In this document: positions 38,020 through 48,712 of the stretch, one piece after another
Layout of the letters: each line of letters starts with the position of its first letter
How positions within the stretch are numbered: the first letter of the stretch is position 1
DNA from: Psettodes erumei
Taxonomy: Eukaryota; Chordata; Actinopteri; Pleuronectiformes; Psettodidae
NCBI GenBank assembly: GCA_016785225.1
Contig: JAFBJZ010000952.1
Location: forward strand, 7,290,501-7,354,500
Direction of reading: 5' to 3'
DNA: 64,000 nucleotides
The notes under the pieces: generated by a model
The model's input: the letters and a program-made list of their open reading frames with translations, nothing else
The model's database searches: none
Told to the model about the DNA's origin: nothing
Translations under genes and position numbers: made by a program

Positions 38020-40265
38020 TGCGGAGGTCAGGTGGGGTTGTGCTAAATAAGGTTTTGTTTCCACTGTGAATCCGTGTTCACTGAGTTAGTACATTTTCAG
38101 CATGATGGAAATCTAAATGGTGATGGTGACGCACATTGGGTCACAAGTTTTAACAGCAACCACAGGTGAGCAGGCTTTTGCATCAAATCTTTGCAGGTGC
38201 ATCTTTGGGTAATGTTTCTCTGCTTATTTGACTTATTGGACTAAACATATTTGCACTGTCTCTCAAAGTCGTAGCCTGCATGTAAGTCAACATATAGTAT
38301 AGTTTGATTGTATATCATCAGTACAATAACTTTGTGCAGTAACTGGAGCAGTGTGCAGTAAAAGTCAAAACCATGCAATGTGCCAAAAAATATGTCAGAC
38401 CAAAGTACCACCCACACAGCCTGCCTCATTCTATTATGGTGGCCTTCAACGGCCTGCCTGCTAACCATTGTGGGAAAACACCTTCTTAGCATCATGCACA
38501 GTAGCATCGCATGCAATTAGGAGCTAGCCCCTGCAGGTTCAGCAGTGCTATACTTAACAACATGGACACTAATAGGAGGAAAGTAGTTATCCCACCAGTC
38601 TACCTGACACATAGAGTCTGGGGTGAGAATGTGTGTGTGCGCACAATTGCGTATCTGTGGGTACAACATGTGTGTCCACACAGTATGTACATGTCTCTGC
38701 GTGAGTCTATTGCAGTGAGGTTTCTCTGGCAGCAGGAGAGGATTCAGAGCACAAGCCACTTTTAACTGACTGGGGTAAACAGCAATGAGAGAAGATAAAG
38801 GGCAGAGTGAATGTCACATTACCCCAGACCTTTGCTTCTGCTCACCACAGCATCAGATAACTGCAGCAGCAAAAAAAAAAAAAAAGTCTGGTTTCCTCTA
38901 GCATACAATTGGTTATCTTATTGCAATCTACTGCTCTCTTGCCTTTGCACAGAATAAAGTATGAAAGAGCAGAAAGGGAGAAAAAAAGAAAGGCTGAAGT
39001 TTAACTGTTCTGGCAGTGACTCAAATAAGTAAATAATATTTATATTTTATATCATATTTATAATTAGTAATTATGAGCATGCATCAATAAACATACACGT
39101 ATTCTCAAGGGCATCTTATATATTAGGAGATGCACAACAGATTTTGGTTGTATGTTGGTTGTGGTCTCCTTTACACGCTGACATGGCACAAAAGGACATA
39201 CAGTTACAAGAAGGGGAGAAGGAAGTAATGTAATTGTTGAACTGGTGCTGAGATCAGGTTGTGGTGTGTTTTATGTGAAATAACAAGTAATTATGACACC
39301 ATGATTACATTCACAAACATTAACACAAGTAACAACAATGCCTCAGCATCAAAAAAATTATCAGTGTAGTTTGAAGTTTATTATCTTACCCATCTTATTC
39401 TGAAAATACAACTGCCTGAAGAAAAATCTATGCTATATTTTGGGAATTGTGTGCAATGTGTTCTTCTCTGTAAAGTAAGGGTGTTTTAAAGTCATTTATT
39501 TATCATTAACTAAAACGTGTTAATTAAAATATAACCAAATATGTCAAAGGTTAGTTCATATTCAGACTTTATTTATTTATATGGATGCCTACACATTCTA
39601 ATCTGACTATATTATAAGGCATATTTTGTAACTTTGCATGTTAGACTAGAATTAATAAACTCTAGAAATCATCTGTAATTTGTAGTAAGTGCATCTGTTT
39701 TTGGTTTCATATACATACAGTATTTGCACTGTGTGTGTAGTGGAATATATAAAATGAGGATTTTTGCGTTTGTGTGTGTGTGTGTTTTTTTTTAATTGTA
39801 TTCACACAAGCATGTGAAACCTGGGCAGTATATGCCTGTGTGTTTTCTTGAATGGAATTTAATGTGTTTTAGTAAATATGTCTCTTTAGGACAAGCAGTT
39901 CATCACAAGTCTAGATATCCTCAGTTTGAAGCCTCCAAAACACCACTGGGCCCAGGGCAGTACCTTGAGGTACACCTTTACAAACTAAGCGGCTTGAACA
40001 AATGGGGGGCTTGGCTACTGTATCTCACCACAGCAGTGGGCAGTCTTTTCCTAGCTGGATTGATGCCTGGAGGGGGAGCAGTGTGGAGCCTAACCGCTCG
40101 TTCACCCACACTGTACCGGGCCTGTGGTTAGAGAGAGAGACAGCAGGGAGAGAAAGAGAAGAGACAGAAAAGACAAAAGTGGGGAAGGAAACGAGATGGC
40201 GGGGCTTTAGTTTGCAGGATACAAACAGGGCATTTGTAGAGGAACATGTCAAGCCCCACCGCACA

Positions 40266-40293
40266 CCCCCACCCCCCACCCCCCACCCCTCCC
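40266..40293 (-). repeat. G-quadruplex motif on tox2 sense strand
   Basis: The plus strand reads C5 A C6 A C6 A C4 T C3, so the minus strand has five G-runs with single-base loops. It would be present in a tox2 pre-mRNA covering this region. The plus strand could form an i-motif. Confidence 0.9.
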
Positions 40294-40782
40294 TTGTGAA
40301 CCTTTCCCTCCTTCTCCCTTCCTCCAATTGCTCCCCTGTTCCTCACATGCCCAGCACACGCGTGCAGGGGGAGGAGTAATGTCATGAGACTTACACAGTG
40401 ACTCTACACAGCGCCGTGCTGGGGGAAGAATGGAGGTTAATGAGCTGACATCCCCTCCACCCTGAACACGCCTCCTCCCCGTTGCCCACCTCCCTTCTCT
40501 CTTACACACACTGACAAGCATTTACACAAACCCCCCTACAAGACACTGGCAAGGAGCCAAGGATTCGAAGACTAAAGGAGTATCATGGAGTGACGAGTGG
40601 ATTTGCACTTTCCCCATGTAAAGTGCAGCATTCTTTGGGTTATGGCTTACATTATAAATGTGACCTGCAAACATCAGCTAATGTAATCAAGAGTGCATTA
40701 CATGGGTAACTTCAGTGTAACAAGACTATAGGTCTATAGCCCAGGTTTCAGGATAGAGCACATTGTTTCTTTCAAAAAAAAA

Positions 40783-40858
40783 GATGGACTGACAAATAGA
40801 TGGGTGGACTAAATGACATTGTCATTCCTTTAGTGAAGCTGCTAGCATGGCTAAAAAT
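40783..40858 (+). repeat. 3' fragment of the same repeat family, copy 2
   Basis: GATGGACTGACAAATAGATG followed by ATGACATTGTCATTCC and CTGCTAGCATGGCTAAAAAT is the 3' end of the family seen at 31565. Only the end survives. It has the same orientation. Confidence 0.6.
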
Positions 40859-41388
40859 GTCGAACTAAATTTTATCAAAAACTGCACAACTATACACAAC
40901 CGTTGACTTGTTAAGCACAAACAGCTCTTTTGCCCAGACCACAGACCACAAGTTAAACACGTCATGCTGTTATAACACATATATAGCCAACCAGCCCTTC
41001 AGATGGTCCCCCATTTCTTGGTTGTCACGTGGTGTGTGGGTGCATATGTTGTTACATAAAACCTCAGTAGCCTTTAAGTTGCATCACCGGAAAACCACCA
41101 TGTAGCCTAAAGGTGACAATTTTTAACAGATAAGAACTCATCTGAGCTGAAGTATGCACTGATATAAATAAAAGACACAGAGAGGTAAAAACAATGGGAT
41201 TCAAATGAAAGCTTGAAAGAACTTTTCAGCAGATAAAGAACTAGCTAAATGCAAATGCAAATGACTTTTGCATGAGCCTATCTGAGGTTAAATAAACAGA
41301 TGCAGGTGCACTCAGCACTGACAAGACAGATGTATGTTTGAGAGTGAGACATCCCAAGACTGCTGGAGTTTAATCTATGTATCTGACT

Positions 41389-42222
41389 AAGCACTTTATT
41401 TGAAACACCACACAATACTGGGTAGGGCCTACAGATTCCAAGATGTTGGAATCTTTCCTTTGAGATTCTGCTCTGCCGTGACTTTATTTCTGCATTTTTT
41501 TCAGATGTACATGCATGCTGTCAATCTCTTCTGCCACATCTACATCTACAGGATTGAGAGCTGGTAACTGAGGAGGCCGCTGAAGTAAACTGAACTCATT
41601 GTCAAGGCCCTGAAACCAGTTTGAGATGATTTTTTCTCTATGACACGGTGCATTACCATGCTGGAAGTAGTCTGATGGGCTTCAGCATTTAAAGCATTAT
41701 TGATTGGCAGGGCCTCAAATTTTTGCCAAAAAAACATTCACCACACCATTACACCACCGCACCACAGACCACCAGTCTGGACTGCTGATACAAGGGTCCA
41801 TGGATTCATGCTGAAGATGCTGAAGTCTTACGCCACCATCTGCTTGTTGTAGCCCATCTGCCTCAAGGTTCAAAATGTTGCCATTCATGTGATGCTTTTC
41901 TGCTCAGTTGTAAAGAGTGGTTATCTGAGTAACGGTAGCCTTCCTGTCCACTAGAATGAGTCTGGTAATTCACCTCTGACCTCTCTCATCAATAAGGCAT
42001 TTCCAGCCACAGATCTGCTGCTCAATGGATGTTTTTGTTTGTTTGCATGTTTGCTTGTTTTTTTACACAATTCTGCAGAAACTGATTTGTGTGAAAATCC
42101 CAGAAGTTCAGCAGTCTCAGAAATAGTCAAACCAACCCGTCTGGCACCAACAATATTGCCACGTCACTGAGATCACATTTCATTCACATTCTGATGTTAA
42201 AAGTGTTCCTAATAAAGTGCTT
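41389..42222 (-). mobile_element. Tc1/mariner-type transposon, full length but inactive
   Basis: Both ends are visible. The left has AAGCACTTTATTTGAAACAC at 41389-41408 and the right has its inverted, slightly diverged partner at 42203-42222. Between them, minus-strand translation gives transposase pieces: IVGARRVGLTISETAELLGF (helix-turn-helix region, near 42100-42160) and, open from 41666 down to about 41514, FQHGNAPCHREKIISNWF followed by LDNEFSLLQRPPQ and LPALNPVD. The family consensus is FQQDNAPCH and SPDLNPIE, so the second catalytic Asp is Gly and the third catalytic acid is Asp in a damaged context. Stops in between confirm decay. The 834-bp length suggests internal loss relative to a full transposase gene. 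Confidence 0.8.
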
Positions 42223-43226
42223 GGTGAGGAATATATAATGCACATATACACATACATGTGTATTATATAAAATGTCAATGGAAGGTATCCTGCTGAAATA
42301 GCTGATATGACATAATTACTTGAAATATAATGAGGAAAAAGGGGGAAAAAACATTTCTTTTCGTTTTTTCAATGCCAAAAGTAGCAAAAGAATTGATAAT
42401 GGTGCAGAAAAACACTTTCAAAGAGCTTTAGAACAATGGAAGATGGATTGTTAGTCATTAGTGCTCATTGTGAATCTTTCCGGTGTGTAATTTGTAGGAA
42501 GGCTTGTACATTTTTAATATTCTTAAACTGAAGAGCCCTAAGAACACAAACGCTATAAAATAATAACAGGCATTTCACCTTAGCACTATCTGAGCCTCTA
42601 AATTATTTACAACTAATGAATTGCCTTGGGCAATATTCTTCCTAAGTACAATATCAACCATCCCAGAGAGGCCGAATCTGCTCGCTCAGATACTTAAATA
42701 CATTTACTCAATTATGCTCAATGTCCCTAATATGAAAGAGACAAGAATGTACAAGTTTTCTTTTTGTCTCTGTTCCACATGCTCAGATGTAGCCTTGCTA
42801 CTTCACGGGAAACCTTATATACACAACAACTCTTATTAAGATTAATTGATAAAACATTTTCAACAAAAAAGCAACGTTTTCCTGTTTTTGCATCTGCGAT
42901 ATGGGAGTATCCAACAAAAGGCTGTTTGCTGTTGTAGTGGTGTTTCGTCTCAGTAACAGTGTCATAAGCCAGTTGCCAGGCATCCACCAGACTTTGCATT
43001 TCGCAGCTCAACATACGCCCTAGAATATCTTGATGTTGCCACATAGCTGATGAGCCTTCAGCAGGCCTGAGGGAGCCTGAGAATGGAGTGTGGGGCATCA
43101 CTCCACCAACTCCAAAGATAGGTAAACAACAGGTAGGAAAAGGATAGAAACAAGCAGAAGGAGTATGGAGAGACAGTCATGTAACACACCATCACTGTCA
43201 CTTAACTGAGCAAGTAATGAAATGAG

Positions 43227-43255
43227 GAATGCAAAGAACGCTATTCTTTGCATTC
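43227..43255. repeat. Perfect 12-bp inverted repeat containing ATGCAAAG
   Basis: GAATGCAAAGAA at 43227-43238 pairs with TTCTTTGCATTC at 43244-43255 around the loop CGCTA. Each arm carries an octamer-like ATGCAAA core. Confidence 0.95.
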
Positions 43256-43602
43256 TTCAGTCCAAACACAAATGTAGTGAGTGCAAGGCTACAGCGGCCT
43301 ACTTCAAAACAAAGTCTCAGCTGAGTGCAGGTAAGTGTAGAATAACCTTCAGTATATAAACTCATCACCTAGGTGAATGTAAATAGATTCTACCATCTGT
43401 TAGCTTCAGCTATAGGGGACAGCTTCATACTGTCGAAAAGTTGGCTTCTGTGCTTTAGCCACAGCTGATCTCTGAGGCTCTTATTTTAATAGCACACAGA
43501 CAGACATATTCTTTTTTTGTCTGTATAGTTATTTTACTCCCTCCCTCACAAAAAAGTGAATTTATCCTGTGATCCATTTAGAATTTCACATATTTACTGT
43601 AG

Positions 43603-43629
43603 CACATGTGAATCATCATTTCACATGTG
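43603..43629. repeat. Perfect 10-bp inverted repeat with paired E-boxes
   Basis: CACATGTGAA at 43603-43612 and TTCACATGTG at 43620-43629 with a 7-nt loop TCATCAT. Each arm contains the E-box CACATGTG, itself palindromic. Confidence 0.95.
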
Positions 43630-44363
43630 AAAAATGTTCATATACGGTAGGTCCACATGCTTTGCAGATATATCAAATGTAACAAATAAAACATCACATG
43701 GAAACAAATTTGCATGTGTGTCTTAGGGTCAATTCACCTGTGAATGAAGTTTTCACTTTACTTTTTTGCATAGATATAAACTATTGATGAAATATTGATA
43801 AGTGTCGGCAAAATGCATAAATGTCATTCAAGCACTTTAGCCCCTGCAACTCTGCCTCTGTCTTGGCTTCGTATGTCAGTGTACTTAAGCATGCGCAAGT
43901 GTTTATAAATGCGCATATTTTAGTCTGCAGTCCAGTCAAAGTAACAAACTGAGCCTTCAGCTCTATTCATAGGATCGACATTGTTATCACCATTCAATCA
44001 CAAGAATTTCATGACAATGATCCTTCCACTGAGTAACGGAGCATTTAAGGCCTGACTAGCTCTACTCAGTTCCATTCTATCTGGATGTAATCATCAGTCT
44101 TTGGCTATAACTACACCACAGTGAAATTAAAGTGCAAAGGATCCCATTCCTAGACAGCTGGTAGTTGTAAGTTCCTATCAGGGCAAAAAAAGCAGGGAGG
44201 GAGGGAAAGAGTTTGAAAGAAAACATATACTATTTTCATTTCAACTGCTTTAAGGATTAAGGCTCAGGGCTCTAGAAAAAGGACTGCATTAAAATAATCC
44301 ACCATTTGCATGTTTTATCTCACAAAGGAAGCTCACATAGACACACATACACACCAACCCCCC

Positions 44364-44425
44364 ACTCTCTCTCTCTCTCTCTCCCTCCCTCCCTCCTCCT
44401 TCTCCTCCTTCCCCTCCCCCATTCT
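44364..44425 (+). repeat. Pyrimidine microsatellite (CT)n(CCCT)n(CTC)n
   Basis: A CT run of about 19 nt followed by CCCT and CTC units, flanked by CA-rich sequence on both sides. It causes the spurious frames in this region. Confidence 0.85.
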
Positions 44426-45641
44426 GGGTGAGCACACACCCACACACACAGACACACGCTCATACACATGTCACACATATACACACTGTCATCATTAAAC
44501 ACACACACACACACGCATGCACACGCACATCGAGATCAACCTGCTGCCATCTGCTCCACGCGCTCTGTACAATCCTCGCAGAATACATTATTCACTACAA
44601 TACATCACATCACTTTCCCTCAATGTCACAGCCTTGTGCTGGAGAAGAGTGAGAGAGAGAGGATGGAGGATCACGCAGAGCAAAACCACTATTGTGCTCT
44701 GAAGAGAGAGAGAGAGAGAGGAGATTTGGCCTGTTACATGGTACAGTGGTAGAGAAAATTAAACACTTTGATTTGGCTTTTAGGTGAAACAAGGTTGACA
44801 GCAAAACTAGTTCCAGTTACAGCTACCAGGCTAGATTAAAATCTCTGACAAAGAGTTACTGAATGAAAGTAAAGGATAACAGTGACTGAAGGGGGGGGGC
44901 TTTTGGAATTTGCAGGAGAATATATACTAGTTACAGAGCAAGGTATTCTTTTGCAAAGGACTTTTCTTCCTTTTCTTTAACTTTTTAGAGTGTTAATAGG
45001 GTTGTCAAGTGTTAAATGATAAGGCTTGCACTATTTAATATATAATAAATATATCTACAATTGTTAAGATTTTTTTTAACTGAAAACAAATCACAAGAAA
45101 AAGACACCAACCACTGTTTGTTGGAAATGTTAAAAAAAAGGGTACAAAACATGTATATTATCCTTTTAAATCATGAGATTATGTATCAAATACCTGTGTG
45201 TCATATGAAAGAGGTCACATGCAGTCACAAACACACAGTCTCATCAGCATCATTTTCAGCTGCAGCAGGCAAAAAAGGGGGAAAAAAACCTATAACAGAC
45301 CCACTGTGCTACCTGCTCAGTACCAAATGGCAGACAGCCAAAGTTTGCAGTTACAGTATAGCTGGTGAACAATGTGGAGCACTTAGCGGCTAAATAGATG
45401 GATGTTTTTCTCAGAAGTTTGTGGAGAGCAACACAGAGCTGAGTGAACACTGGATAATGATGATTGATAAATTGCAGCGCTGAGATGGTCTGGCTTAATA
45501 GTTTATTAGCTTGTGGACAGCAATCGAGGAATAGGTTATATCAGGTTTTGGGTACAGAGGTGATACATGTTACTCAGATCAGTTCCCTTTTGGTTTAAGT
45601 CTTTTACTGGGATTTGATGACCATAGAAAAATTATATATAT

Positions 45642-45697
45642 ATAGCAAATAATGCTGGCTACAACTACAGCCTTATCCAGCCAGCATTATTTGCTAT
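45642..45697. repeat. Perfect 19-bp inverted repeat (hairpin)
   Basis: ATAGCAAATAATGCTGGCT at 45642-45660 is exactly complementary in reverse to 45679-45697, with an 18-nt loop. It is flanked by a TA run on the left. No MITE termini or coding sequence are seen around it. Confidence 0.95.
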
Positions 45698-46785
45698 TAG
45701 TTAGTAATGCACCATGTATCACTACCATCATACACTGCTCAACTACAACATTAAAAACAGCTACAAAATGATTAGTGTAATTTACTTTACTTTTTTTTGC
45801 TTTTACTTTAGTAATTAGTATCTAGTAATTTGCTTTATGTACATGGATCACTTGACAGAATTTGAACAAGAGAAATACATAAAAAATAGAAATGACTGCT
45901 GCTTGTTTACAAGTTTAACTCTGCCCCTATTATTGGTTGTGTGCAAAGCATGAACGTGTGTGTGTGTGTCACCATTGTGTGGTCGCAGAGCAGAGGGAGT
46001 GAACAGCTGGCAGGCCCACACTTGACTACGTATTGACCTGCTTTGCATTCACCTGTTATTCAGCCGAACCTAATGTTTCCACTTGGCTCTTCTGCAGCTG
46101 AGCTGCAATTAACCTCGCTGTGAGTGCAAGGCAAGCAAGTCTTAAGTAATTTGTCAAAGTAGTTTGTCGAACTTTGCTAAATGTCATTCCACCTAATCCG
46201 GTGAAATTATTTTTTTTTTAACTTTAATTTTAATACTTTGAAGAAAAGAAAAAAGAAGTTTTGCCCACCGGAAGGCTTCTAACCCTTTTCGCATTTACAG
46301 TTCCTTTAAATACAGCCTACATTCACATGGTGCTAACTTTTTTACTCTCCCAGCGCAGGCAATCTCCTGGCTACAGATAATTAGCCTTTGAAAATGTCAT
46401 TTGCCTGTCTAAACACACATTTGAATAGGAGAAAGCTTTGCTGTGTCATATGCTTTCCTTCTGTCCTCATCACCTCCTATTGCCCCCTCCCTTCCCCTCC
46501 CTCTTTTCCCAGATGCTGTGTCTGTGGTCTGTGTTTGGGCTGCAACTGCGAGGGGTCACCGCCTGCCTTGTTCTCACACGTGGAGCACTGGGCGTGTTTA
46601 TATGTGTGTGTGAGGGAGGGAGAGCAACAGCACACACTTGTCTATGGCTGATTATATGAGTGTGTGTGTAACAATGTCCAAAAAAAAAGTGTGTAAGTGT
46701 GTGAATTTATCCCAGTGTCTGTGCAGTTGAGCTTGAGTGCCTTTCCCACTGTGTGTTTCAAAGTGTTTCAGTGTGTAACTTTGTC

Positions 46786-46814
46786 TGTGTGTGTGTGTGT
46801 GTGTGTGTGCGCGC
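46786..46814 (+). repeat. (TG)n with GCGCG end
   Basis: A TG run followed by GCGCG at the left border of a GC-rich unique patch. Confidence 0.9.
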
Positions 46815-46960
46815 CTTGCTAGCTCGGTGCCAGGTCCCTCTAATGAGTCTGTCAGGCGCTGTTAGCGACGGCGTGCTCCCCTGGCTCAGCGCACTCCTAC
46901 AGACACACTGTGATTAGCCGGGCCAACGGCACGCCACCGGGCCAGATTAAACACTCACCA
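46810..46960. promoter_or_regulatory. GC-rich unique patch
   Basis: About 150 bp rich in GC and CpG (GCGCCTTGCTAGCTCGG, GTTAGCGACGGCG, GATTAGCCGGGCC) inside AT-rich sequence, between GT- and CA-rich runs. Could be a regulatory element; no coding frame is recognised. Confidence 0.25.
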
Positions 46961-47289
46961 CACCGCCAGGGAACACACACAGACACACACACTTAGCACA
47001 GCACACATTTCAACAAGCATTACACTTACTCACACAGGCAACACCACACACAGATGTATTTAGACACACATGGCTTCATCATCATTGTGTCTGTTCTGAT
47101 ACAGCAAGACGTACTTGCCCCCACAGAGCCAGGTGTTGATGCCACTGGAATTTAAAATTAATGCAAAATATAAACATAATACAAGTCACTTACTGAACGA
47201 GCAAAAAAATGGTAATATTTCATTAATCTGTCCACCTTTATTTAATTCCTGTCTGTCGCTAATCTTGAACATCATTCAGAATTAAGGCC

Positions 47290-47660
47290 AGCCCTTCTGG
47301 CTCCAACAGCTTTCAACATCTTCATTAAAGCGACATGATTCACTAATTACAGGTAATTACCCTTTAATGAGCAGCCAAGATGAATGAGCAGATATACAGA
47401 GGAGGGACAGACTTGAGGACACATCGTTTTTCATTCCTCAGGGGCCACAAGCGGACTCTGATTGGGCCTTACAGCTCGAGCTTTACATACCCCTGTGACG
47501 ACTGAGCTGAGGCATGACGGTCTGGTTGAGAGATGCGCTGGCCTGACCAGCACTTAAAACAACCAGCACGTTTCTTCAGCAGTGCCTGTCAGATGGACAA
47601 ATATCTTTGTAAACTCGGATTGGAGGAGCTGTGTCTGACAATTTCTGCAGCTTTCCATTT
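47290..47660. promoter_or_regulatory. Candidate conserved non-coding patch
   Basis: Contains TCACTAATTACAGGTAATTA and CCTTTAATGAGCAGCC followed by a balanced block to about 47660. Looks constrained; untested. Confidence 0.25.
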
Positions 47661-48675
47661 CACGTTGTGATTGGCCAGCGGAGCAGGGGGTCAGAAAGGA
47701 GCCAGGTTTTGAAATCTCTTTTTAAATGAAAGACAAAGTACAACACTTTGAATGTCTTACAGTATTCTCCCCATAGCCCATTAAAACAGTATGGGGTCCC
47801 TCCCCTCTTTATGATCTCCCTGCCTTCCAGATCACCTGCAGTTGATTTGCAGTATGGTGGGACAGCATGATTGTGGAACAAGTTCTCTTTTGGAGTGTTA
47901 AATATGATTTATTTGACTACTGCTCCATGCACAGCCTGTATATGTCCGTGAGTTTGAGCACCTCTCTGCTTTTCAGCAGCCAAAAATATTAAAACTATTA
48001 ACTATTAACTATTAAACGTTTTTTTGCAATAAAGCAAAGATTAAAGAAAGGTCCAAAAATTAATATATTTCTGTTGTCATTTTCTTACCTATGCCAATAA
48101 TCATCTTTGGACCCACTGGATAGGTTTTGACCCCCAGGCTGAGATCCAGGGTTGACAAATATATAAGTATTATATTGAAGAAAAACAGGACTGTTGTGTT
48201 TCCAGGTCACTAACAGGTCATTCTTAATGTAATGCTGTTCATATGTATCTATGGTGCTGTTTATATCCAAACTGCAGTTTGATGAGATTATGAAGATGTC
48301 TTGAGACAACTTAAACTCAAGTCATGTCTAATATCCACCTTCATCCACCCCTATTGCAGTCTGCTGCAATATGGAGTCCTATAGGGTTTGACACAAGAGG
48401 GACCATGAGCTGAACTAGTGTAACCTTTAATGGACCTGGGCCTAATACTCTGTGATGACCCTGACAAAAGCACTGCGGATTTCTCCTGGGTCAATATTTG
48501 GAAGAAATATTACTGACATTGTTCGGAATTAAAACTTGCAACACGTTTAAATTTGTAATGGCTTTAAGTGGGCAGCTTTTCCAACTGTGAAGGTGTAGGA
48601 GGTGCAGACTGTAAACTCTAAAGAGAGGTGTTCATTGTTCCTGTTTAACGAGTGGAAAAAAACAAATTTTTTCTG

Positions 48676-48712
<37 letters not shown>
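48676..48712 (+). repeat. Compound (TC)n(AC)n microsatellite
   Basis: About eight TC units followed by eleven AC units. Confidence 0.92.

Noticed and set aside
39796..40131. 111-codon plus-strand frame
   Set aside because: No recognisable domain, begins in AT-rich sequence and crosses into a purine-rich tract; no splice signals supporting an exon.
45727..45762. CATACACTGCTCAACTACAACATTAAAAA, resembling the end of another teleost transposon
   Set aside because: Only about 30 bp match from memory; too short to call.
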